Part shown: positions 46,955 through 57,480 of the stretch, in pieces
Position numbering within the stretch: position 1 is the first letter of the stretch
Layout of the letters: each line of letters opens with the position of its first letter
Assembly: GCA_009760855.2 (NCBI GenBank)
Contig: WPIO01000017.1
Coordinates: forward strand, 4,806,001 to 4,870,000
DNA from: Cristatella mucedo
Lineage: Eukaryota; Bryozoa; Phylactolaemata; Cristatellidae
Direction: 5' to 3'
Length of the DNA stretch: 64,000 nt
Program-made: the position numbers and the translations under genes
The notes under the pieces: generated by a model
Seen by the model: the letters and a program-made list of their open reading frames with translations, nothing else
The model's database searches: none
Told to the model about the DNA's origin: nothing

Positions 46955-47156
46955 CTATGGGAGTAACATTTTATCGGCCGACGGCACGTCGCACGTCGCA
47001 GTCCAAGCCGCAGCCGCCTCCTGCACTACGGTATGTGCCGCCGGCCGAGCTGCAATGTCCTTAATCAGGAAAGGTCGTTGCCAGCTGTCAACTTCCGTAC
47101 CGAGCTGCTGCAATCGCCGATCGCAATACCCAAAGCCCGACAAACTTGATGGCGGA
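46955..47156 (-). CDS. possible terminal exon, unknown gene
   Basis: After the minus-strand acceptor GCTGAAGACAG the frame reads SSLSGFGYCDRRLQQLGTEV, then WQRPFLIKDIAARPAAHTVV and a stop at 46955. The mixed composition and the absence of low complexity look coding. It lies just upstream on the same strand of the polyGln frame. The family is not recognised. Confidence 0.28.
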
Positions 47157-47199
47157 CTGTCTTCAGCATATTGGGCCAATTAGAAATGCAGTCAGCCGC

Positions 47200-48295
47200 C
47201 GACTTACTAGCCGTTCGTACGAAAACTCGGAGATACGAGCTCGGCTAGGCGGCAATCGACTGGCGGCAATCGAGCATGGCCCCAGGCCTGATCGCTTTGC
47301 ATGTCGATGCACGCAGGCGAACTTCGTTTTGGTCCTAAGGAAAAGTGGCAATCCCTCAGAGGCCGCATAAAGCATGCACAGCGGTCTCAGAAAATGAGCG
47401 TTTTTTTTTAATGTGCAGGCTACGTCTGCTGGAACTAGGTACATGTTAGAGCTCGGTCATGATCGGAGCGCTAACGTGACAGTTACGAGAACTTGTCATT
47501 ACTGTGCTGTGCACCCGGCCGCACTGTGACGCCCTCTAACAGGCCGAACGACGCCCTTCGACAGTGACAGTGACGCTTTGTGACAGGCCGCTTTTCGCTC
47601 CAATTTCCTTCACGCATTTCGAGCCCATTCCGATCGGCTGTCGGGTCCCTGTTGGCTACTCACTTTCTCCATACTAAGTGAATTCTTCAACTTGCTAAAA
47701 TAACTAAAGAGGTTTCACCGTTTATTGGACCAGGATTTCAGAAATTCATGTTTTCGAATTGAGCGCTCTACTAATCAGCAAAATTACCAGCCTATGAGAA
47801 AATAGCTACTAAACCTTACCAGACTCTAAATCTGACTCTGTAAAAATTATCCATGATAAGAACGGGCCTTCACCTCCACGATCGTCAGATGTATAGATAC
47901 GCGTATGCATACCCTACACAGCTATCTAGAGCTAGAATATTTTCAGCTAAATATACATATATTTATGTATAGACTTGCAAATGCTGCAAATTCACCCAAG
48001 CGAGTCGTTTGTATGGGTTGATGTGCTATAATTATGCGCGCCATTGTCACTTTGCCCAAGCTAATCGTGTCTCTTTAACCCTCCCTCCTGTGCATCTGCT
48101 GCAGGACACTTTTTGAATCTCGCGAGAAACCATATAAATGAGGCAATGTGTTTCTTTCAGGCGAGAAATTGTAAATTCCATTCAAAATTTGGTCTACCAC
48201 GCACTGAGTTAACTGTTAAGAAACGTACATAAATGTCACTCGGAAACACGATATATCGGGAGTTTTTCAACTAGCTTACTACTGCGAACCATCAA
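47200..48295. other. no gene recognised
   Basis: AT-richer sequence between 47,650 and 48,290 with no frames of interest. Confidence 0.4.
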
Positions 48296-48299
48296 ATGT

Positions 48300-48474
48300 A
48301 ATGCAACACATCTCCGTCCGTTACTCCACAAAGCCATAAAGATTATGTGGGTGTTAAGCCGGAGAGTTATGTATAGCCTATTCACAGCCTAAGCGGCTTT
48401 CGGTACGTATTTGGTAGCCAACAGACTTCATCTCACGAAACAAAGAGAAATTGGGAAGCATAGCAGAGTCAGGT
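48300..48474 (-). mobile_element. LINE-B 3' end, strongly 5'-truncated
   Basis: Only LPDSAMLPNFSLFREMKSVG and the 3' UTR remain. Homology stops sharply at 48,474. This is one of the less mutated copies. Confidence 0.68.
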
Positions 48475-48599
48475 AGCTTCCATTGGCGACTTGCTGACGA
48501 AGTCGAATGCATAAAAAGAGTGCCTCGCACAGAGAAAATGGTAAACAAGGCCGAGCCAAAGCCAAAGCATTTACGAAGCGAGAGCGCAGCCGCTGTGCC

Positions 48600-50100
48600 G
48601 TGCCGTTCGTCGCCGCTTTCCCGAAGCACGGGGAGGGGGAGCGTCTCGCCTGTTGCTGGCGGTCACGCAACAAAACACGCTACCCGCGTCGTCGTCCGCT
48701 GACGCCAGCCGTTAAAACTGGCCGAGGCCGCAAGGACTAGGGTCGCTCGCCGCCACGGGGTGGGGCGCTGCCGCGTTTAGGCGCTAGACGAGTCGGAGCA
48801 CAGCAAGTCCTTCATTCGTCGCTCAAATCGAAGCTCGCGTTCGCAGCAGCGACCGGAGGAATGCTGGCTCGCGCGGGGCAGCGAGTCGCTGGATGTGGAA
48901 AAACCATCCGTCGAATTGTCGGGGCCGGGGCGCCGTTGAGCAATCTGCGAGGCCGCCCAAGCTGCGTAGAGCGTCGGGTGGAGGTGAGGCAGGGGGGGGA
49001 TGGCGGTGCGGGAGAGGTGCGGGAGAGGTGGGAGATCGGTTGGCGTCGTACGACCACACGACGCCCTCAGCTCGCCGCTCAGGACTAGGCCCACATTTCG
49101 CCGCAGCGAGCACGAGCACATGCGTCCGCCGGGAGCTATCCCTAGGTCGGTCAGCGCAGGCGACGCTTGGGCCGCTAGCGACGGCGGCTGTACCGAAAGA
49201 ATAATTCGGAGACTTGGCCGAAGCCTCTTCCTTTGAGCGACGAGCAGCAGCAGCAGCAGGCGATCTTGCCGAAGTCGGATCTCTAGATCGATTCCGGCGG
49301 CCATTTGAGTTGCTTAATTAGAGATCCTCGAGGCCTGGCACCGTAGCCGCCGTAGCGCTCCAGCGCCAGCGCCGAGTTGGCGCTACGCCAGCCGATGAAG
49401 CTCGTGGTAGTGCGCGGTACAGGCTTCGGCGACGAGTGAACGGTTATGTACGACTCGACGGGCGTAATCGGAGGCAGCTTCAAGTGCGGAGGAAGAGTTT
49501 TCTCGCCGCGTTGAGGATGGTCGCCCACAAGCTGAAACATAGCGCAGAAATAACGTCGTCGCACTGGCTAAGTCGGATTGCTTTCGGTGGCTGCTGCGTA
49601 TCGCTCGTTGCCGGCCTCGGTGCTCGACAATCTCGACGGATCGTCGGTGCTCGGCCCATAGGAGCTCCTGGGCTAAACCGAAACGATGCGCTAGAAAATT
49701 CGTACTCACGTCGCTAAAACGAGTTTTCATAAAAGCCCAGTTTTCCGGCCACTTCTGAGATGCGATAATTTCCATGCGAACGTGATCCTTCCTGGCAAAC
49801 GGTAGCGGCACTCATTGGTAAGGGATCGCCTTCGCGCTGCGCTGCTGCTGCGAAAACCGCAGGTATGCGCCAACGGAATGAAGCACACACATTCTGAAAT
49901 CGCCTCGGCTTCCCGTGGAAGCCGCCAGCACCGTAATTCTGTAGCATGCCCTACCATATTTCGTCTTTCGCCACGAAATTGCAAGACTTCGTGGTCAGAA
50001 CGCCCGGTTTCTCCGCCATCACCAACCCGCGTTTATAGGTCACTGTTGTTATGGCGACACCCTCATCCGGCCGCGCCGCTACGTGAGTATCGAGAGGTCG
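48600..50100. promoter_or_regulatory. CpG-rich island around the CIMIP1 gene
   Basis: CG dinucleotides are far denser here than in the flanking repeats. A second, similar island lies at 58,150-58,660. The density was judged by eye. A promoter of the minus-strand gene near 50,050-50,150 is the simplest reading. Confidence 0.4.
49283..50019 (-). CDS. CIMIP1: LLC1/C20orf85-family ciliary microtubule inner protein, complete 3-exon gene
   Basis: Exons on the minus strand: 50019-49955, 49791-49710, 49531-49283; introns of 163 and 178 bp have GT (GTAGGG, GTGAGT) and AG (TTTGCCAG, ATGTTTCAG) ends and all phases fit. The product is 131 residues, close to the human family member (about 137). It starts ATG GCG GAG. 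It has the family core NFVAKDEIWKDHV, ASQKWPENWAFM and, near the C-terminus, TTTSFIGWRSANSALALERY with a final LIKQLKWPPESI. This family (Pfam LLC1; C20orf85, now CIMIP1) sits inside the doublet microtubules of motile cilia. Identification is from the WPENW and FIGWRS motifs, recalled rather than searched. The gene lies in a CpG-rich island. Confidence 0.82.
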
Positions 50101-50292
50101 CCGCCCGGCTCTCGATCTCATTTCTGTTATTAATATAAATACATTCAGTTACTAAGAAGGTTCCATTTTAATAAAGGGTAGTTTGAAGTCGTCTGAATAG
50201 GAGCTTCCATGTAGTGCAACATGCGAAGGCCTGAACGCCCAGCTTACAGCCAGCCTGGCTTGCTGCTTCCGGCGGAAAGGGAGGAACAGCAT

Positions 50293-50328
50293 TGCATTGC
50301 CAGCCACGTTTACGTGGCTGGCAATGCA
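50293..50328. repeat. 17-bp perfect inverted repeat with a 2-bp spacer
   Basis: TGCATTGCCAGCCACGT, TT, then the exact reverse complement. It lies about 280 bp upstream of the CIMIP1 start codon, so it could also be in that gene's promoter. Confidence 0.85.
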
Positions 50329-50594
50329 TTTGCAGTCGTTGGATGCCAGCATCATTTCGCAATCATGACGTGGTCATTGCCGTGAATGTATGGCTCAGTG
50401 GACAAGCATCTGTTGTTCGGGGAGGAAAGAGCTAGAGTGCAAGCGTCCGCTTAGGCAGCTTGGGTGCCGGCACGCTAACCACTGCGGTTGGCCGATTCTC
50501 TCACCGGGGGACTATAGCTTGGCGGGTAAATTCACCTTAACTTCAATGAGAGAGACGGGTAGAGAGATGCGACTAAGATTTAGGGCGAGAGGGG

Positions 50595-50651
<57 letters not shown>
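50595..50651. repeat. (GT)n microsatellite
   Basis: About 57 bp, then GAGAGA, then a SINE. Confidence 0.95.
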
Positions 50652-50658
<7 letters not shown>

Positions 50659-50671
50659 AGGGAAAAAACAC

Positions 50672-50832
50672 TAGCTGGTTTAACAGCCTCTTTTTTATTG
50701 CAACAAAAGGGCCTTTACGGCTATCACCACCGCTTTCAGCGGTGATACAGAATCACCCACCACATGACTCAAACCCACAACCTTGGGACCGAGGTCGTGA
50801 AAAGCAACCGCCTCACCTAGTGTGCCATCACG
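50672..50832 (-). repeat. tRNA-derived SINE
   Basis: This copy is nearly full length. It has the A-box end TAGGTGAGGCGGTTGC, a B box with one mismatch and the AGGCTGTTAAACCAGC 3' end, which abuts a (GT)n/(GA)n tract. It is closest to the 3082-3236 copy. Confidence 0.72.
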
Positions 50833-50854
50833 GCTCACCAAAAGATATGTGAGC

Positions 50855-50904
50855 GAGAGAGAGAGAGAGATGTGAGAGAGAGAGAGAGATGTGAGAGAGA
50901 GAGA

Positions 50905-50942
<38 letters not shown>
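50855..50942. repeat. (GA)n with GATGTG higher-order units
   Basis: GA runs of decreasing length are separated by GATGTG three times, so a small higher-order pattern is laid over the dinucleotide repeat. Confidence 0.85.
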
Positions 50943-50944
<2 letters not shown>

Positions 50945-51270
50945 TGAGAGAGAAATGGGTGAGGGCCCGACCAGCTGCGACCAAATCGGCGAAATATTTA
51001 AAACTACTCCACCCGAGCATAGCATCTGAACGGAAGAGCTGGGCTGGTCTAACCCAAGAGGCGGCCGAGCAACGACTAATAGGCAAAAAGAGCCTACCTA
51101 TCCCACAAGCCGCCCAGCTGACAAAGCTCAGGCGAAAACCTGAGCTCATTCGCAGCCATCGCCACGACGAAGGCGCAGGCGAGAGCTACAATTGGCCTGC
51201 CCTCGCTTCTATCCGCCACCACCCCCTCCCGGCCAAGGCTTGCCTGGCCAGGGTGATTAATTATTAACTA
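50945..51270 (+). other. open frame of unknown status
   Basis: About 100 codons (WVRARPAATKSAKYLKLLHP, then LPIPQAAQLTKLRRKPELIR and a stop at 51,267) have balanced composition. It could be a fragment of a mobile element gene or an exon; nothing decides it. Confidence 0.25.
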
Positions 51271-52185
51271 CGAGCTCGCCGATGGTCTGCGAGGTTGCGC
51301 TAACCCTACAACGGCTATTTAAGCGTGTCTACGTGAAACCCCAAGAGAGCTTGATGAGGTCGAGGCCGGGAAGAGAGACGCGGGTGGGGAGCTCAGAAGC
51401 GAGAGGAAGGACACGAGAGCGAGAGAGAGAGTTCGAGAGTGACGCTTTCGCGTTCGAGAGCGCTCGCCGCGAGTGCTCGAGATTGACGGTCGATCGAAGC
51501 GAGCTTGCTTGGTTTGGCTAATTTCTGCATTGGCTTCGCACGATGAGCACGACGGTCGGTCAAGGTTGGTGCCGAGAGTCTCGTAACGGCTCTAGGTCAA
51601 GGGTCATATAATTTCCCAGTGGACCAACCGCACGCCCGGACATGCGTCCCGCCGGACGCGATCGAATGAATTATGCGCCTCGGCATTAATGAAAGAGAAA
51701 ACTGCTCAAGAGAGAGTTATCTAATGCAATGCAAACACTACGTACGTTAATGAGCGTTAATGAGCACTAATGTATAAAGTTTCGACATTCTTTGCTATGC
51801 TAGCGCTTGCATGCTCACTTATTATATTCTGTTTTGATTGCTGTGTTGCAGAGAACCGAATTGCTCGTCTGGGTGTGCTGCTTTCAATGCATTATTACAT
51901 TTTATATGCCTATGTGCCCCGAAAGTAACCCCTCCCCCTGGTAGACTACCAATGAGTGAGCTTGGGTTGAGCAATTGTTCGTAGTAGAGGGAGGCAACTA
52001 TGGGGGGGGGGGGGTAATTGAGCGGCTCCCGTCACAACAGCTTTTGACGAGTGAAGCCAAATTACCGAAGCTTCATGCGAAGCGTTTCGTGACATTCTTT
52101 ACGCTCGTGGACCAGAACTCGCCGTCCGACTCCTTTGGAACCTCTTGGCACAGTACAGTGCGAGCGTGGCTGCGCCTGCCACTCT
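51270..52185. other. no gene recognised
   Basis: Includes a G11 run at 52,004 and GA-rich patches; nothing further. Confidence 0.35.
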
Positions 52186-52186
52186 G

Positions 52187-52187
52187 C

Positions 52188-52237
<50 letters not shown>

Positions 52238-52300
52238 ACTTGATAAAGCGCCCTCAGAGAACTCAATATCTTTCTAGGCGCTATACATTTGCTGCTACTC
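52187..52300 (-). repeat. LINE-A 3' tail with long (ATT)n
   Basis: About 47 bp of (ATA)n is followed by CACTTGATAAAGCGCCCTC and CTTTCTAGGCGC. This is the longest tail microsatellite of the family here. Confidence 0.65.
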
Positions 52301-52951
52301 GAGTAGTATGCCCAGGCGACTGAACTACTGACTGCTCTGGAGCTCAAGCGGCTCCAGATGGCGAACTACCGTTGGCTAGCGTAGGCATGCACAACAGCCG
52401 CACAAACAACAGTGCTTCACGGAAGCGCTTTCTATTCCTCGCTACTCCGAAACGTCTGCATGTGGTAAGGATGTCAGCCACTGCAGATGAGAGCTATGGG
52501 AAAGGTCACTCTGTCCGACAGACGATCTTGAACCTTTAATGCCTGGAAATGTACTGAGGCCAACCGTGCGGACAGATGAGGTATTTCGAAGAGAGGAACG
52601 GCTCAATCCTACCGTTGGCACAAGGCTGCCAGGTGTCGAAAATGGGTTGATTATGCTTGTTTCGGCTTCTGTTGCCAGAATTCCTCGAAAATACCCCTCT
52701 CAAGCTCTCGAAAGTCCTGATTCATGATCAACAGCCTGCATATCAGCTGGTGCAAACGTATCTATAGCCTGCGCCAGCACATACACGTATCCAGTCGTCG
52801 ATAGCACACACGGTGACTTGCTGGCTCGTCGGGGCTTTGCACTTACGTGGCATTATGGGAGCTATGCAGCTCGATTGCTGCGCTTATCGCTCCACTCATC
52901 ATGTGTCCGCTATTGGGACGTCCGCATCTTTTTAGCGTCGAAGTTCTTAGC

Positions 52952-52977
52952 GTGATAGGGCTAGCTAGCCCTATCAC
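52952..52977. repeat. 26-bp perfect palindrome
   Basis: GTGATAGGGCTAG followed directly by its reverse complement, with no spacer. Confidence 0.9.
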
Positions 52978-53329
52978 AGTCTAGCGCTACGGGCTTCAGG
53001 CCGGACAGCAGCAGGTCGCGCTGCACGTGGCTTTTGGGTCGCGAGCCAATTCATTAGGTCGACCCTAGTCGCGCGACGACGGTCCAGTGAGACATCATTT
53101 ACGTATCGACGGCACCGGGGGGACCAAATGACCAGTTTCAGCAAGCTCATTCGCTATGACGTTGGGAGACCAAGTCGTCGGGGCACTCTGGCCCGCGTCA
53201 GTGAGTAAGCAATGTAAAAGAACTACTGTACATTGTACCAATCGATTATAGCAAAGGCCAAGTCTAGCTTCTAGAAAAACGTTGTTGATCCACAGATGAG
53301 CAACCCAAAAATGTTGATGTCTGCGATTG

Positions 53330-54178
53330 ACGATCTCCTTAACTGCTCCTAGGTTAGCTCCTTACCTGGTGATCCCTGCGATGATCTAGCTGATCGCTTC
53401 TCTAGCCTCTTTGTCGACAAGATAGACAACATCAGGGAGTCCATCCCTAGGGTGGCTGCAACCCCCCTGGAATCCTTTCCCTCAATTCCATGCAGCACTT
53501 CGATGTCTACATTCAATGAAGTCACTGATGACCTATTTCCGAAGTTTATATCCCAATCAATGAAGACAAATAATCCTCTGGATCCTATTCTCTCTGTCCT
53601 GCTTTCATGATGCATTGATCTGCTGCTGCCACGCATAGCTAACACCATAAATATGTCATTAGCTTAGATCATGTCCCAGCACCTTCCAAAAAGGCCGTAG
53701 TCAGGCCACTACTCAAGAAAGCAACACTAGACCAAGAGAACTTGGGCAACTACCGCCCAGTCTTCCTTCTACCGTTCCTATCAAAGAGACTGGAACGAGT
53801 CGTCGCAGACCAGCAGAAATCATATATTGAAACTTAAAACCTTGCTAGTAAGTTCCCACCTGGCTTTAGAGCTAATCACTCCAGAGTCAGCATTGCTTCG
53901 GGTGTACAATGACCTACTTAGGAATGCAGACATAGGTAGAGTATCTCTGCTTGTTTTGCTCGATCTTTCGGCAGCTTTTGATACTATCGATCCCCAAGTC
54001 CTTCTTGAGCGTCTCTCGTCTCGCTTGGGAGACACTCGCACTGCATTGTAATGGTTCAGGTCCTATCTCAGTGGGAGACTCAAGAGTATTGATGTGAATG
54101 AAGAAAGATCATCCGAGGAACCTCTGAAATATGGGGTAGCTAAGGGCTCCGTGCTTGGTTCACTTCTTTTCACAAGAT

Positions 54179-54225
<47 letters not shown>

Positions 54226-55385
54226 CCGATGTGATTGCAAGGAATAATCTAGGCTTTCACTTCTATGCAGATGACACTCGGCTAATAATAATAATGCATT
54301 TGATATAGAGCCCTCAGTTGTACCTCTGCTTTGATCACTCCCAGCCCTCCAGCACGTCGAATTCTCTCAGCTTCCTTACTGCAGTGACAACATCCACGTG
54401 GATGGCATGGATGGCAAGGATGGCGTGATGATGATGATAAAGCCAAGTTACTACTAATGGAAAAACCATGCATGACTTGGAAATTGGAAAGCTAAGCACT
54501 CAAAATCGGCTCAGCCAGAATATCTCGTGTAGTACCTGCTCGAAATCTAGGTGTCTTGTTTCAAAGCGACCTATCACTAGACGACCACATCAGCTCCACA
54601 GTCAAGTCTGCCTTCTTTCAGCTACATAACATTGCTAAAATTCGGGCCTTTTTAGACAGGGATAGTACACCGAAATTAGTCGATGCATTTGTGACATCCC
54701 TTCTCGACTTCTGTACTCGGTGCTTGCTGGTGTACCGGCCGGTACACTTAGGCACTTGCAACTGGTGCAAAACTCTGCAGTTAGGCTTGTCTGTCGTGAG
54801 CGCGTCGCAGTTGCAACATCAACCACTTCTCGCCGACCTTCGCAGGCTCCCAGTCAAGCGACGTATCGACTTCGAGGCTCTGTCACTCAACTCTGGCTTC
54901 CTTCGATCTTTGGCTCCAGCCTACCTATCAGATCTATTCCCCACCAGCATTGTAGCACTCGCTTTTCGGAATCTAATCGCGTACCTATACCTCGGACGAA
55001 CCTCAAATCCTTTAGAGACCGTGCATTTAGTTCGTGTGCTCCCAAAGCCTGGAACTCACTCCCGACTTGCGTCAGAACATCCCCTGACTTGACCACATTT
55101 AAAAAAAATTAAAAATGCATCTATTTATCACAGCATTTAGTGGGTCCATGTGATTCGTCTTTTATGTGCTTATGTGTGCTGACACTGTGCATGCTGCCAC
55201 TAACCATTTGTATTTTGACCCTGAGCATGTCACCCCTAACCATGCTAAGCTTGTTGTCATTGGGCATGGTACCACTAATCATTCGATCGTGCTTCCTTTA
55301 CAGCAAATATAAAGTGTCTAGAAAGAGAGTGAGTTCTCTGAGGGCGCTATTTCAAATGCATCATTATTATTTTTATTATATTATT
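53330..55385 (+). mobile_element. LINE-A copy, longest in the window, defective
   Basis: It starts in the linker before the RT (DLADRFSSLFVDKIDNIRES). It continues through [45 protein letters not shown] and [15 protein letters not shown] to the 3' untranslated tail with (ATT)n. There are several stops and frameshifts and a (CT)n insertion at 54182-54223. A short tail fragment in reverse (54283-54318) is nested inside. Confidence 0.78.
54182..54223. repeat. (CT)n inside LINE-A reverse transcriptase
   Basis: Forty-two bp of CT lie between codons for the 'YT' and 'LADVI' residues of the RT. Other copies have only CTCTCCCCC there. Confidence 0.9.
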
Positions 55386-56217
55386 ACTAAATTGGAAACA
55401 TTATTGTGCAACATTAATGTGCAATTAATAAGCTATATCAAACTTCCTGCGAAACCGCCGCTCTGCATCTTGCCTGCGCCACAGCCTCTAAAAGAGCTAA
55501 GCAGAGAACCGGGCGCTCACCGGGAACCGAGGATTTGGAGAAAGGAGCTTCCGGTCGGTCTGGCCGGTCTCTAGTAGCAGATAGAGCCAGCGCCGTCCTC
55601 TCGGCAACTGGTGTGCGCTACTGACGGCCCTCAATCAAGGAAAGGTCGATGAAAGGTTGCAAACTATCTCCTCAAAATCCCGGCAGCCTTCGCGGGCAGC
55701 AATCTCGACAGTCTTGGGGTTTAGGGCCATTCACTGAAGTGTCTATGAAAAGCGAAAAAGCCTGCGAAAAATCCAAGCACCCGATCGCTGGGTCCGCAGC
55801 AGTGTCGGAATGTCGGCTAATCTCTACTAATGGTTACTAATGGCACCACTGATCACAAATCATCTAAGCTTTAGAATCCTACGTTTGACGCCGTCCTGTC
55901 GTTAATTCGTTTACTGGATAATAAAACATTTACACAATGTCCTAAGATAAATAAAAATTTATTTCAAGACACTTTTGATATGCTGGAAAGGAAACGTGTC
56001 CATTGATTAACGATGATTAGTAATATGCACAACTTCAGTGCACATTAGCCCCTATAGGACGATTTGCAAGGCCTAATCGAACGCTGTGAGGAACCGGTGC
56101 GCTATTAACTTATGTTGTTATTGTGATTGTGATTTAATTGGCAGTCGGTAGAGATCTCCGGGTTGTAGGAAGCCCACTAACCGAGGCCGAATCCAGAGGA
56201 TTTAAAGTCGGTTAGAG

Positions 56218-56406
56218 CAGTGGTTCTCAACCTTCCTAATGCCGCGACCCTTTAATACAGTTCCCCGTGTTGTGGCGACCCTCAACCATAAAATTATTGT
56301 GTGCAAAATGTGGTAGTGCGTGTTTTCCGATGGTCTTGGGCGACCCCTGTGAAAGGGTCGTTCGACTCCCGAAGGGGTCGCGCAACACACAGGCTGAGAA
56401 CCGCTG
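56218..56406. mobile_element. SPIN-like hAT MITE
   Basis: The left end CAGTGGTTCTCAACCTTCC and the right end GGCTGAGAACCGCTG are imperfect terminal inverted repeats. The inside carries CCGCGACCCTTTAATACAG and GGGCGACCCCTGTGAAAGG, sequences I recall as typical of SPIN/URR1-type non-autonomous hAT elements. The flanks GGTTAGAG and GCTTTGAG agree at 6 of 8 positions, consistent with an aged 8-bp target duplication. No transposase is present. Confidence 0.78.
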
Positions 56407-56439
56407 GCTTTGAGGGATGGACGGTTGATGAGGTGAAAA

Positions 56440-57480
56440 GCCTAGTTAGGAAGTAATTCTGATTGGTACGCCGGAGTAAGAGGATGAAGAGACCTAAAAG
56501 TTACTGACGGAACCTTGAAGTCGATACGCTGCTTGATGAGGGATGACCTGTTCGGGCCGATGCCGGGCCAGAGTGGCACACTGCGACAGCTTCGATGTTC
56601 ACGGCAGATGAGCCAAGAGCCAATTTTTGCACCAACTGTGAGCATCTTACCGTACAGGCACCGATAGACCTGGAGTAGCGAGTGGCAAAAGTCAAGTCAC
56701 GTGATGTCACAGACGCATAAACCAACTTGGACTCGGCACCCCTGTCTAAACAGGTTCAAACGTTCGCACTGTTATGCAGTTAAAAGTAGGCAGAATTAAC
56801 TGTGGAGTCGACATTTTCGTCTAGTGAAAGATCACTTTGGAACAGACCACCCAGATTCAATCCATATTCTACAGGAGATTAGCTAGCCGAGCCAGTTTTG
56901 AGGCTTAGCCTTTCTAGTTTTTGAGTGACTCTAGATTATTAACTTCTATTGGTCTTATTGTCATTTAGCTTGAGAAAATTTGCTTCTATCCTGTTGCGGA
57001 TTCCAGCAATACATGCTGCAAGAGAGTAAAGAGAGTTTGAAGCTCTGGAAGCAGAAAGCAATTAACACAGGTTCTGCGTCTTCAGCATAAAAGCTTATGA
57101 TTAAATAAAGTAAAAGTCGGCTGATTCAACAGCATCAATTTTATGTAACACCCACTTGTAGCAGGCAATGGAGAATTGCCAACTGCAAGACTAGCGACGA
57201 TTACAACTAGCCATTCAAATAAAATTTAGGTCTGAAATCCCCACGGAGACAAGACTTGGACCATCACAGTGCACCGCCAGCGATGCACGGGTAAAATGAC
57301 AGCCACAAACGGTTTGTGATCAGTGGTGTCAAAAAGCAGCCGGTAGATTCAGCAGAACTAGCAAAGAGACTCAGCTCATGCCAGCCTTTCCGAGCTCGTT
57401 ATATAATATGGAGTAAATATGGCTCTAAAACCTGACTGGAAATTACTTGCTAGATTTGATGTTTCGAGATAAGAATTTGA
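56440..57480 (-). mobile_element. LINE fragment, old, LINE-A related
   Basis: Minus-strand text aligns in order with LINE-A: CAAAAATTGGCTCTTGGCTC (near 'LVQNSAAR'), then the 'QSDLSLD' region near 56,830 and YADD-region remnants near 57,080. Many indels are present. Confidence 0.45.

Noticed and set aside
48777-49304. 175-codon minus-strand frame left of CIMIP1
   Set aside because: GC-rich island sequence opens several frames on both strands; no motif, and it overlaps the end of the CIMIP1 exon in another frame.
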